Shown here piece by piece: positions 1 through 6,287 of a DNA stretch of 37,864 nucleotides (position 1 is the stretch's first letter; each line of letters begins with the position of its first letter). Below the pieces are notes generated by a model. That model was not told the DNA's origin. It did not search any database and saw only the letters and a list, made by a program, of their open reading frames with translations. Origin of the DNA: an uncultured Oscillospiraceae bacterium (GTDB lineage Bacteria; Bacillota; Clostridia; Oscillospirales; Ruminococcaceae); contig CAJTTH010000028.1 in NCBI GenBank assembly GCA_910579125.1, forward strand, positions 1-37,864, written 5' to 3'. The position numbers were made by a program, and so were the translations under genes.

Positions 1-60
1 ACCGACGCTGCGGCGCTGAAAAATCGAAAGGACGGTGAAAACAATGGCACTGACGTTTAA
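1..60 (+). CDS. Possible C-terminal tail of an upstream gene (partial)
   Basis: Frame 1 is open from the window edge and encodes TDAAALKNRKDGENNGTDV before a TAA at 58-60. The other two + frames stop at bases 17-19 and 36-38. If real, it overlaps the lysin start at 44 by 17 bases, as holin-lysin pairs often do. The fragment is too short to identify; a holin is only a guess from its position. The short frame-3 tail ending at 38 could equally be the true upstream gene. Confidence 0.3.
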   Translation, partial: TDAAALKNRKDGENNGTDV

Positions 61-1519
61 GGCGATAGCGACGAAAAATAACTGCTGCAAAGCAGCGAGG
101 AAAATGCCGAATAGCTCTCCCGCCGGCTTTATTTTGCACAGCACGGCAGCTCCCAATCCGGAACTGCGCAGATATGTAGATGCTCCGGATATTGTTGGAA
201 AAAATAAGTATGGCAATCATTGGAACGTTCCAAAGCCCGATATTAATGGCAAACCGACTGAGATATGCTGTCACGGTTTCATCGGAAAAGACCTCAAGGG
301 AAACGTTCTTGCCGCGCAGATCTTGCCATATGAATATTGCTGTTGGAATTGCGGCAGCGGGTCAAAGGGTTCATACAATTACTCGCCCGCGTACATACAG
401 TTTGAGGTTTGTGAAGATAATCTGACCGACAGAACTTATTTTGAGCAAGCGTTTGATCTGGCGGCGCGCGTTGTAGCCGAACTTATGGAGCAGTTCCCGA
501 CAATAAAGCTCGAGAACGTGATATCTCATAAAGAGGCTTGCGCGCGTGGTTATGCGAGCAATCACGGCGATCCCGAGAATTGGCTCTCCAAGTTCGACAA
601 GGATATGAATTGGTTCAGAAATAAGGTCAAGGGGTATCTTAAAACGAGCAATTCTGCTTCGACGAATACCGTCAAGACTGTAAATTTTTCTCCGCGTCTG
701 ACAGCTCCGCCCATTACGGACAAGCACTGGATACACACATCAAAGGGCGGTCTCAACGAGTGCATTCTTATAAGCGGCAACTCCGTTCTGCCGAATTGTG
801 TGGGATACGCTTGGGGAAGATTTTTTGAGATAATCGGCGAAATACCGAAATTAAGCAAGTGCAACGCTGAAATGTGGTACGGCAACACGGCGGACGGTTA
901 TGAGCGCTCGCAAACTCCCGCACTCGGCGCGATCGCGTGCTGGAGCAAGGGAGCAGTCGGAAACGAAGCCGACGGAGCGGGTCACGTCGCGGTCGTGGAG
1001 CGCATCGAGCCGAACGGCGATATCGTGACCTCAAACAGCGCTTACGGCGGCTCGAGATTTTACACCAAGACTTACGAAAAGCGGAACGGCTACAATTCGG
1101 GAGCGCTCAAGTTTCAAGGATTTATTTTGCCGCCCGTTAAAATCAAGGAAACAGCGGCAAGCAAACCCGCTACGGAGTTCAAGGTCGGCGATATCGTGGA
1201 CTTCACGGGAACGACGCACTACACGGGCAGCACGGGAACCCGCGGTACGGCTTGCAAGTCGGGCAAGGCGAAAATTACGCGCATAGCCCCGGGAACGGCT
1301 CACCCGATCCACCTCGTGAACACGGGTAACGGCTCGACCGTTTACGGCTGGGTAAACGCCGAGGACGTTCAGTCTGCGGCAAAGAAAACCGTTGACGAGC
1401 TTGCACGCGAGGTCATTCGCGGTGATTGGGGCAACGGCGACGAGCGCAAAAAGCGGCTCACCGACGCGGGGTATAATTACTCCGTGATTCAGGCGCGAGT
1501 GAACGAGTTTATGAAGTAA
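44..1519 (+). CDS. Multidomain phage-type lysin: N-acetylmuramoyl-L-alanine amidase + CHAP
   Basis: This is a peptidoglycan hydrolase of 491 residues. Residues 1-200 look like an Amidase_2/PGRP domain: a zinc-ligand-like His in FILHSTAAPNP near residue 32, and ISHKEACARGYASNHGDPENW near the end of the domain. Residues about 225-370 are a CHAP domain with the Cys in LPNCVGYAWG (about 250) and the His in GAGHVAVVE (about 312). Residues 379-445 resemble an SH3-like wall-binding module. The tail from about 449 (VIRGDWGNGDERKKRL) matches the Cpl-7/CW_7 binding repeat. There is no signal peptide, which fits a holin-dependent endolysin. A GTG at 35 is in frame, but the AAAGGA at 27-32 would be only 2 bases away; ATG at 44 has 11 bases of spacing and was preferred. 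Combining two catalytic domains is known in phage lysins. Domain naming is from motif recognition. Confidence 0.9.
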   Translation: MALTFKAIATKNNCCKAARKMPNSSPAGFILHSTAAPNPELRRYVDAPDIVGKNKYGNHWNVPKPDINGKPTEICCHGFIGKDLKGNVLAAQILPYEYCCWNCGSGSKGSYNYSPAYIQFEVCEDNLTDRTYFEQAFDLAARVVAELMEQFPTIKLENVISHKEACARGYASNHGDPENWLSKFDKDMNWFRNKVKGYLKTSNSASTNTVKTVNFSPRLTAPPITDKHWIHTSKGGLNECILISGNSVLPNCVGYAWGRFFEIIGEIPKLSKCNAEMWYGNTADGYERSQTPALGAIACWSKGAVGNEADGAGHVAVVERIEPNGDIVTSNSAYGGSRFYTKTYEKRNGYNSGALKFQGFILPPVKIKETAASKPATEFKVGDIVDFTGTTHYTGSTGTRGTACKSGKAKITRIAPGTAHPIHLVNTGNGSTVYGWVNAEDVQSAAKKTVDELAREVIRGDWGNGDERKKRLTDAGYNYSVIQARVNEFMK

Positions 1520-1539
1520 CCCGCACGAAAGGGGATTTT

Positions 1540-1749
1540 ATGAAGATATACGATCTTACAAAACCCGAACTTGATTTGTTCCGCGAAATGTGTAATTTCA
1601 CTCCCGATGAGCTTTTCTACTTCAACGAACGCGCCAAGCACAAAACGCACGTTCAGATAGCAATGTCAAAGTACTGGAGCGAAAGCAAAGTCAGCTCGCT
1701 CTTCAAAAGCGTAAGGGAGAAAATTTGCAGAATTAAAGCAGATTTTTAA
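1540..1749 (+). CDS. Small HTH-like protein, phage-module associated
   Basis: A 69-residue protein beginning 20 bases after the lysin, with GAAAGGGGA just upstream. It is entirely helical in character. The second half (HVQIAMSKYWSESKVSSLFKSVREKI) reads like the helix-turn-helix of sigma region 4/LuxR-type domains: a short helix, a turn with S-E-S, and a recognition helix. The N-terminal half (LTKPELDLFREMCNFTPDELFYFNERAK) resembles the preceding helix of such domains. It may bind DNA as a small regulator of the module. It is not recognised as a named family. A hairpin terminator follows directly. Confidence 0.7.
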   Translation: MKIYDLTKPELDLFREMCNFTPDELFYFNERAKHKTHVQIAMSKYWSESKVSSLFKSVREKICRIKADF

Positions 1750-1768
1750 CAGAATTTAAGCATTATTT

Positions 1769-1804
1769 AAGAGGATTTCCCACATGTTGGGAGTCCTCTT
1801 TTTG
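1769..1804 (+). terminator. Intrinsic terminator after the lysin/HTH pair
   Basis: AAGAGGA..CCCA pairs with TGGG..TCCTCTT around a short CATGT loop and runs into TTTTT. It separates the lysin and HTH gene from the protease-like gene. A TATAAT at 1808-1813, with a poor -35 (TTGGGA, 15-base spacer), may restart transcription behind it. Confidence 0.8.
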
Positions 1805-1845
1805 CGTTATAATAAAATTATAAACGAACACCTAAGGACAACAAT

Positions 1846-2235
1846 ATGTCGGATTATTACTTTAGAAAATGCAATATCAACCCTTGTGGAAAGTCGGTAG
1901 GAGACTGCACTGTCAGGGCTATTTCGCTGGCGTTAGATCAGCCGTGGGAAACCACTTATATAGATCTGTGCATACAGGGCTTTAAGATGTGCGATATGCC
2001 GAGTGCAAATTCCGTATGGGGCACGTACCTGAAACACAAAGGGTTTAAGCGCAGTTCATTACCCGAATATCTTCCTGAAGATTATTCCGTAAGCGATTTT
2101 TGCGCGGATAACCCTTGTGGAACATATGTCCTGGCTTGCTCGGGTCATGTCGTGACCGTTATTGACGGGAAATATTGCGACACATGGAACAGCGGCAGCG
2201 AAGTACCGATCTATTTTTGGGAACGGAGGAGATAA
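1846..2235 (+). CDS. Papain-fold cysteine protease-like phage-associated protein
   Basis: A 129-residue protein with a recognisable papain-superfamily triad. C21 lies in GDCTVRAISLAL at the start of a helix, H101 in CSGHVVTVIDG, and D112 or N115 in CDTWNSG. The order Cys-His-Asn/Asp and the short size match compact C39/NlpC-like domains often found in phage genomes, where substrates are mostly unknown. There is no signal peptide or membrane segment. Five further cysteines lie outside the triad. It is separated from the lysin by a terminator and followed after 3 bases by the next gene, so it begins a probable operon of unknown proteins. A C39-like or transglutaminase-like fold cannot be told apart by eye. 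Confidence 0.75.
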   Translation: MSDYYFRKCNINPCGKSVGDCTVRAISLALDQPWETTYIDLCIQGFKMCDMPSANSVWGTYLKHKGFKRSSLPEYLPEDYSVSDFCADNPCGTYVLACSGHVVTVIDGKYCDTWNSGSEVPIYFWERRR

Positions 2236-2238
2236 TCA

Positions 2239-2769
2239 GTGGATTATAACAACGGTTATTACAACGGGGGGGGCTCGCAGCCTTATTACAGCAACACGGG
2301 CGCGGTTCCCGACAGGCTCGGACAATACAGAACACCATACCAACAGCAGACGCAGCCCGCACAAATGCCTATGCCGACTTATTCAAATATGCCCTTGAAC
2401 GCCCCGCAAAACAATCCTATATGGGTTCAGGGCGAGGAAGGCGCTAAGGGGTACATGGTGGCACGCAACAGCAGCGTTGTGTTGTGGGACAGCGAAAACC
2501 CCGTGATATACCTCAAGTCAGCGGACGAAAACGGTGTGCCCTCAATGCGCATATTCGACCTCAAAGAGCGTATTTCGTTTCCTAAAGAACTGCCCGCGGG
2601 CGCTCCAACCGTTCCGAACGTCGAATACATTACGCGCGGAGAGTTTGACGCGCTCAGAGATAAGCTGAACGAGCTTCTCGAAAGGGAAAACAGCCGCGAT
2701 TATGAGACCAAGCCTGTCGATAACAAAGTGAATCTAAGCAAATCCAAGGAGGACAAACGTAATGGCTAA
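2239..2769 (+). CDS. Pro/Gln/Asn/Tyr-rich phage-module protein of unknown function
   Basis: A 176-residue protein with a GTG start at 2239, set 8 bases after the GGAGGAG at the end of the previous gene. Residues 1-55 are low complexity (NNGYYNGGG, QQQTQPAQMPMP). Residues about 60-125 are a compact conserved-looking domain: WVQGEEGAKGYMVARNSS, VVLWDSENPVIYLKSAD and PSMRIFDLKERI. The tail from about 125 (EFDALRDKLNELLEREN) is a short coiled coil ending in a charged stretch. I believe relatives occur with the following genes in Clostridia prophages, from memory of the motif and not from a search. Function is unknown. The end overlaps the next gene by 8 bases. Confidence 0.75.
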   Translation: MDYNNGYYNGGGSQPYYSNTGAVPDRLGQYRTPYQQQTQPAQMPMPTYSNMPLNAPQNNPIWVQGEEGAKGYMVARNSSVVLWDSENPVIYLKSADENGVPSMRIFDLKERISFPKELPAGAPTVPNVEYITRGEFDALRDKLNELLERENSRDYETKPVDNKVNLSKSKEDKRNG

Positions 2770-2980
2770 TCCTTTTTTCACAGCTTTTAACAGAAGTGCT
2801 CCGAAAGGAAATAATATTGCAGCTTCATTGATAGAGAATATTCAGAATTTCAAAGGCGACCCTTGCAAGATACTGCAGGATAAAATAAATTCTGGTCAGA
2901 TATCGCAGCAGCAATATAATCAACTTTATGGTATGGCACAGACAATTGTCAGCAATATGATGAGCGTATTGCATCGTTAA
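2762..2980 (+). CDS. Small helical protein of the unknown phage-like module
   Basis: A 72-residue protein starting inside the end of the previous gene, with AAGGAGG at 2747-2753 as ribosome site. The pattern is an N-terminal NPFF..FN segment, then FKGDPCKILQDKINSGQISQQQYNQLYGMAQTIVSNM. That second part looks like a two-helix unit in which 'NSG.ISQQQYNQL' makes a turn, as in small proteins seen repeatedly in Firmicutes phages. It has one cysteine, no signal peptide and no membrane segment. Translational coupling to the previous gene suggests a joint role. Function is unknown. Confidence 0.75.
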   Translation: MANPFFTAFNRSAPKGNNIAASLIENIQNFKGDPCKILQDKINSGQISQQQYNQLYGMAQTIVSNMMSVLHR

Positions 2981-3040
2981 TTTTGTACATTTTGTTTGGC
3001 GCGCAGACAGATGTAAATAAATTTGAAAAGGAGAACTTTT

Positions 3041-3910
3041 ATGTTGTGTGAAAACAACCTTTCCGCTGCTGATATTGCAGCGGTTACCCGCAGTAATGAC
3101 AGTAATGGTTGGGGCGGCGGTTTTGGAATGGAAGCACTTATCGCTATCGTTATCCTGTTTTTATTCCCGATGATGTTCGGCGGCTTTGGATTTGGCGGTG
3201 GTTTCGGTGGATTCGGAGGCTTTGGTGGAAGTGCGGGCGCTGCGTTGGCTTCCGGCGCTTTAACAAGAGCCGATTTGTGCAGTGAGTTCAATTTTAACGG
3301 ACTTGAAAACGCTGTAAGAGGTATTAAACAGGGGATTTGCGACAGCACATTTGCCCTCAACAATACCATGACAAACGGATTCCACGGTGTGGATAACGCT
3401 ATATACAATCTGGGTTACAATACTCAGCAGGGCTTCAACCAGACCAATATCGCGCTTATGCAGGGCCAGAACGCGCTTTCTACGCAACTGGCAAACTGCT
3501 GCTGCGAAAACAGGCAAGGTCAGGCTGATATCAAGTATCAGATGGCGACCGATACGTGCGCTATTCAGAACACCATTCAGAATACCACACGTGATATTAT
3601 CGACAATCAGAACTGCAATTCCCGTGCTATACTGGACTTCCTTACTCAGGACAAGATTTCCTCGCTCCAGAACGAGGTACAGTCGCTGCGCCTTGCTGCT
3701 TCGCAGTCTAACCAGAACGCGGTACTTATGGCGGCTATGGAAGCTAATAAGGCCGATATTCTCCGTAAAACGGGTGCGGAATGTCCGACCGCCGCTTATA
3801 TTGTTCAGCCTCCTACTCCCGTGACCTTTGCGACTAACTGCAACGGTCAGGCTGTATTCGGCAACAACTGCGGCTGCGGAAGTAACTGCAACACAGCTTG
3901 CGGTTTCTGA
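3041..3910 (+). CDS. Gly-rich single-pass membrane protein with CCCENR motif, unknown function
   Basis: A 289-residue protein. An in-frame TTG lies at 3023, but AAAAGGAGA (3026-3034) sits between it and ATG 3041, so ATG is the start. Residues 1-29 are polar. Residues 30-46 (MEALIAIVILFLFPMMF) form one membrane segment, and 47-70 are an almost pure Gly-Phe run. Residues 75-145 repeat Asn-Gln-rich helical turns (STFALNNTM, GFHGVDNAIYNLGYNTQQGF). C153-R158 is CCCENR, followed by long Gln/Asn-rich helices likely to form a coiled coil. The end is a Cys cluster (NNCGCGSNCNTACGF). The CCC[ED]NR signature is, to my recollection, shared by uncharacterised proteins of many Clostridia prophages. It may sit in the membrane with a long cytoplasmic coil and thiol-rich patches. 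Function is unknown. Confidence 0.8.
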   Translation: MLCENNLSAADIAAVTRSNDSNGWGGGFGMEALIAIVILFLFPMMFGGFGFGGGFGGFGGFGGSAGAALASGALTRADLCSEFNFNGLENAVRGIKQGICDSTFALNNTMTNGFHGVDNAIYNLGYNTQQGFNQTNIALMQGQNALSTQLANCCCENRQGQADIKYQMATDTCAIQNTIQNTTRDIIDNQNCNSRAILDFLTQDKISSLQNEVQSLRLAASQSNQNAVLMAAMEANKADILRKTGAECPTAAYIVQPPTPVTFATNCNGQAVFGNNCGCGSNCNTACGF

Positions 3911-3983
3911 TCCAATCTATCCGGCTATGCCGTGAACTTCGGGGCGGCAACAGTCGCCCCTGATTTAGGAGGAATTAAAAAAA

Positions 3984-4379
3984 ATGGCATGTAAACCTGT
4001 ATGCAGACTCTGCGATAGATTGGTGATAAGTCAATCGGTGTCTTTTACGGGAGGCAACTTAGTTATCAATATCCCTGCGGGGAGTTATAACAACGGCGAA
4101 AAATACTGTATCGTCATAGCTCAGACCATTCCCGATACCGCGACGATAAACGCTCCGGTGTTTGTAACTATCGGCACGGGCACGGAGCTTTACCCGCTGA
4201 CAAACCGCTGCTGTGCTCAGATTACCGCGTGCGGTGTGCGTACCCGTACCCGCTATTCAACGGTCGTTGTAACCAACGGAACGGGCGGTTCGTTCAGGCT
4301 GTTGGGCAGCGCAGCGCCTTGTCCCGCAAACAACCTTGCGAGCATAAACGGAACAGCTCCCGCTACCCCGGCTACTTAA
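3984..4379 (+). CDS. Cys-rich beta-sandwich-like protein of the unknown phage-like module
   Basis: A 131-residue protein with AGGAGG 9-10 bases upstream. It starts with a Cys knot-like stretch (MACKPVCRLCDRLV). A run of alternating hydrophobic beta strands follows (VSFTGGNLVINIPAGSYNNGEKYCIVIAQTIP, INAPVFVTIGTGTELYPLTN), then RCCAQITACGVRTRTRYSTVVVTNG and a Pro/Ala tail. It has nine cysteines but no signal peptide, so they are more likely metal ligands or contact sites than export disulfides. It could be a decoration or assembly protein. It follows the CCCENR protein after 73 bases containing a GGGGCG/CGCCCC hairpin. Function is unknown. Confidence 0.75.
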   Translation: MACKPVCRLCDRLVISQSVSFTGGNLVINIPAGSYNNGEKYCIVIAQTIPDTATINAPVFVTIGTGTELYPLTNRCCAQITACGVRTRTRYSTVVVTNGTGGSFRLLGSAAPCPANNLASINGTAPATPAT

Positions 4380-4403
4380 TTCGCAGAAAGGAGAAAATCG
4401 CTT

Positions 4404-4823
4404 ATGAATATGAAAATGTTGGACGACCTCCGCGAGTGTCTTTTTACGGAGCTTGATAAAATCGCCCGTGAAAAGTCGATAAACGCGACCAGTCTTGAAC
4501 ACATCCACAAGCTGACCGACAGCATTAAAAATATTTACAAGATTGAAATGCTTGATGAAGGCGGCTACAGTGAAGCGGGCGAGTGGTATGCAAATGGCAA
4601 CTACGGCAACGAGAGCAGTTACGCGAACCGTGGTCAGCACTATGTACGCGGTCATTACAGCCGCGACGACGGATATTCCGGAAGACGCGACGGTCGCGGA
4701 AGATACAGCCGCGATAGCGGGCGTTCAGGTATGCTCGAACATCTTCGCGACATGATGAACGACGCGGACAACGACAAAGACCGTGAGGCTATACGCAGAT
4801 GCCTCAAGCAGATCGAGGAATGA
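4404..4823 (+). CDS. Helical protein with Gly/Arg/Tyr-rich linker, last gene of the unknown module
   Basis: A 139-residue protein with AAAGGAG well placed upstream. Residues 1-50 form a helical hairpin (MLDDLRECLFTELDKIAREKSI, HIHKLTDSIKNIYKIEML). Residues 60-105 are a low-complexity Arg/Gly/Ser/Tyr linker with repeats of YSRD (HYSRDDGYSGRRDGRGRYSRDSGRSG). Residues 106-139 form a second helix (MLEHLRDMMNDADNDKDREAIRRCLKQIEE). The dumbbell layout, two helical ends joined by a basic disordered linker, suggests an assembly or nucleic-acid-binding adaptor; this is inference only. It closes the module and is followed by a strong hairpin. Confidence 0.75.
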   Translation: MNMKMLDDLRECLFTELDKIAREKSINATSLEHIHKLTDSIKNIYKIEMLDEGGYSEAGEWYANGNYGNESSYANRGQHYVRGHYSRDDGYSGRRDGRGRYSRDSGRSGMLEHLRDMMNDADNDKDREAIRRCLKQIEE

Positions 4824-4832
4824 TGAAATTTT

Positions 4833-4860
4833 AAGGGAGTGCTCAGGCACTCCCTTCTTA
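4833..4860 (+). terminator. Strong hairpin closing the phage-like module
   Basis: AAGGGAGTGC and GCACTCCCTT form a perfect 10-bp stem around a TCAG loop. The + side tail is CTTATAACTTTTT, so the U tract is delayed. It lies exactly at the truncated end of cotJC on the other strand, whose stop codon (4858-4860) abuts the stem. It could serve transcription from both sides. Confidence 0.75.
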
Positions 4861-4971
4861 TAACTTTTTGGAGTATAGTCCGCCGTACTGGCTGAGAATA
4901 ATGCCCGCAAGGTGCGGGTTTCTGTTCTTTATGCATACGGGTATTTGTGTACGTTTCTCAAATATAAACAT
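4858..4971 (-). pseudogene. cotJC: Truncated cotJC (Mn-catalase-like spore coat protein), first ~31 codons only
   Basis: The reading frame begins at ATG 4971, with AGGTGAG just upstream, directly after cotJB. It encodes MFIFEKRTQIPVCIKNRNPH and then LAGIILSQYGGLYSKKL before a stop. The start matches the usual CotJC N-terminus (M.IYEK...P..I...NP.LA..I..QYGG). CotJC is normally a manganese-catalase-fold protein of roughly 190 residues; here homology ends at QYGG. The last six residues are unrelated and run into the hairpin that ends the phage-like module. All metal ligands are missing, so this cannot be a catalase. Most likely a recombination or deletion removed the rest of the gene. Confidence 0.7.
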
Positions 4972-4987
4972 TATCTCACCTCATTCC

Positions 4988-5332
4988 TTAATTAAACGGA
5001 GGCCATACGCCCTCGGGCCAATCCCATGTACCGTCCATTCCCGCGCTGCTTGCGGTGAGCGGATAGAACGAATCCTCAAAAGCCGCCCTGCACGCCTTTG
5101 TCTGATTTACGGCTTCGCGGAACATCTCAACGGCTCTGGTGTCGTCGGGGTGTGTGTCGAGGTAGAGCTTCAGATCCTGCGCGAAGAAGTCCGCTTCCAT
5201 TATTGCGCGCATAAGTTCCTCGCAGGTCGCGTCGGTATTATTGCTGTTTCGAGTAGCGTTCTGAACGTTCTGCGTGTTGGAGCCGCGCATACGGTCGTTC
5301 ATCACGGGGCGGCGGTTCATATTATTTCCCAT
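4988..5332 (-). CDS. cotJB: Spore coat protein CotJB
   Basis: A 114-residue protein of the CotJB family. The conserved core is CEELMRAIMEADFFAQDLKLYLDTHPDD, followed by AVEMFREAVNQTKACRAAFEDSFYPL and the aromatic C-terminus WDWPEGVWPPFN. The family's LYLDTHP and W-P-W end are both present. Start is at ATG 5332 (MGNNMNRRP), overlapping cotJA by 11 bases. A longer in-frame start at 5359 would lie deep in cotJA. The N-terminal 40 residues are Asn/Arg-rich and poorly structured. CotJ proteins are inner spore coat components made in the mother cell under sigma-E in Bacillus. Here the partner cotJC is truncated, so the usual complex cannot form fully from this locus. Confidence 0.9.
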   Translation of the reverse strand: MGNNMNRRPVMNDRMRGSNTQNVQNATRNSNNTDATCEELMRAIMEADFFAQDLKLYLDTHPDDTRAVEMFREAVNQTKACRAAFEDSFYPLTASSAGMDGTWDWPEGVWPPFN

Positions 5333-5486
5333 TGAACAGCCCCCTCTCGTACTCGTCAAGAGTAATGTTAAGCTCGGGGAAGATCGTTCCCGCTCTCATA
5401 GCCTTGTTCGGAGAATAAACCTTTTCCATGCGCTGAAAGGGTACAAAGGCATACCCGACGCGTTTCGGAGACTTGATTATATCCAT
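5322..5486 (-). CDS. cotJA: Spore coat protein CotJA (small)
   Basis: A 54-residue reading frame from ATG 5486, preceded by GAAAGGAAG. It encodes MDIIKSPKRVGYAFVPFQRM, then EKVYSPNKAMRAGTIFPELN and ITLDEYERGLFNGK. The family signatures A.VPFQ..E..YS...A...GTIFPEL are all present, so the call is firm despite the size. Full-length CotJA proteins are of this order (about 50-80 residues). It is first of a cotJA-cotJB-cotJC order, overlaps cotJB by 11 bases and is probably translationally coupled to it. Upstream on the - strand, CATAATAT near 5533-5540 could be part of a sporulation-sigma -10, but no convincing -35 was seen. Confidence 0.9.
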   Translation of the reverse strand: MDIIKSPKRVGYAFVPFQRMEKVYSPNKAMRAGTIFPELNITLDEYERGLFNGK

Positions 5487-5581
5487 AAAATCTTCCTTTC
5501 TTAAATGTTTGCAACATATTTGTCGCTGTTAAATATTATGTATAACGGTTGGATTTGGTGACGGTTTTTGCGCTTGAGCGC

Positions 5582-5612
5582 GAAAAGGCTGCCGTCTGTT
5601 ATTCCGGCAGCT
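5582..5612 (-). terminator. Intrinsic terminator for dcd
   Basis: Read on the - strand, GCTGCCG pairs with CGGCAGC around a 10-base loop and is followed by CTTTTCG. It lies 22 bases past the dcd stop. Confidence 0.7.
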
Positions 5613-5633
5613 CAGAATATAACGGGAGTTCGC

Positions 5634-6170
5634 TCAGCAGATATCTCCATCCATGAAAACTTTTGAGGCAGTCGCGCCCTTTTGTCCCTGATACTTTCCG
5701 TTGTACGGATTGAGAACGGGTGTGTCGGTTTTCGCGAAAACGAGCTGACCGATCCTGCGTCCCGCCTTAAGCTCGATAGCGCAGCGGTTGGCGTTGTACA
5801 GCTCGAGCGTTATTTCGCCCTTGAAACCGGGGTCGACCCAACCCGCGTTTTGAATAAACAGCCCCGTTCTTCCGAGCGAGCTGCGCCCTTCGACAAACGC
5901 GGTCAGATCGTCGGGCAGCTCGAAATATTCCACCGTAGTCGCCAGAACAAACTGCCCCGGCAGCAGAAGATATGTACTTGTCTGAATGGTTTTGCAGCTT
6001 ACTTCACGGTCTAACGTGATAATGCCCGTAGGCGAGTCATCGACTATGCAGAACGTGTTACCGAGACGGATATCCACGCTTGCAGGCTGGATTTGTCCGC
6101 GTTCGAGCGGCTTGATGACAAGTCTGCCGCTTTCCGTCATTTCCAGTATTGTTTTGTCCGATAAAATCAT
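5634..6170 (-). CDS. dcd: dCTP deaminase
   Basis: A 178-residue protein that deaminates dCTP to dUTP, feeding dTMP synthesis; some family members also hydrolyse dUTP. The trimeric dUTPase-fold signatures are clear: ILSDKTI at the start, QPASVDIRLG (about residue 27), EGRSSLGRTGLFIQNAGWVDPGFKGEITLEL (about 93-123, with the catalytic Glu region in LELYN), and the C-terminal GKYQGQKGATASK that folds over the nucleotide. Length fits the family. AAAGGAG lies close upstream of the ATG. It is a single-gene unit with its own TTGACT-17-TATAAT promoter and terminator. Whether it is mono- or bifunctional cannot be decided by eye. Confidence 0.95.
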   Translation of the reverse strand: MILSDKTILEMTESGRLVIKPLERGQIQPASVDIRLGNTFCIVDDSPTGIITLDREVSCKTIQTSTYLLLPGQFVLATTVEYFELPDDLTAFVEGRSSLGRTGLFIQNAGWVDPGFKGEITLELYNANRCAIELKAGRRIGQLVFAKTDTPVLNPYNGKYQGQKGATASKVFMDGDIC

Positions 6171-6201
6171 TTTAAACTCCTTTTTGTTTACTCTTAACTT
6201 A

Positions 6202-6230
6202 ATTATAAACTACCGCGCCGAAAAAGTCAA
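6202..6230 (-). promoter_or_regulatory. Sigma-A type promoter for dcd
   Basis: On the - strand TTGACT and TATAAT are separated by exactly 17 bases, about 35 bases before the dcd start. Confidence 0.85.
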
Positions 6231-6246
6231 GATAAGTGATAATTTA

Positions 6247-6287
6247 TAAAAAGCCGAGGTGTACGAACCTCCGTACACCCCGCGGTT
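6247..6287 (-). terminator. Terminator for spoVT, probably bidirectional
   Basis: CCGAGGTGTACG and CGTACACCCCGCGG form a long stem around AACCTC. On the - strand it is followed by CTTTTTAT, and on the + strand by GGTTTTATT. It separates spoVT from the dcd promoter. Confidence 0.85.

Noticed and set aside
3941..3960. GGGGCG/CGCCCC hairpin as a terminator within the phage-like module
   Set aside because: It is followed by TGATTTAGGAGG with no T run, and the next ribosome site comes at once. It may be an RNA-stability structure but is not an intrinsic terminator.
5322..5359. Longer CotJB starting at 5359
   Set aside because: It would lie deep in cotJA and lacks a ribosome site; the ATG at 5332 gives the usual short overlap.
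5503..5521. Near-palindrome AAATGTTTGCAACATATTT before cotJA
   Set aside because: The arms differ by an inserted base and it is AT-rich; there is not enough to claim an operator.
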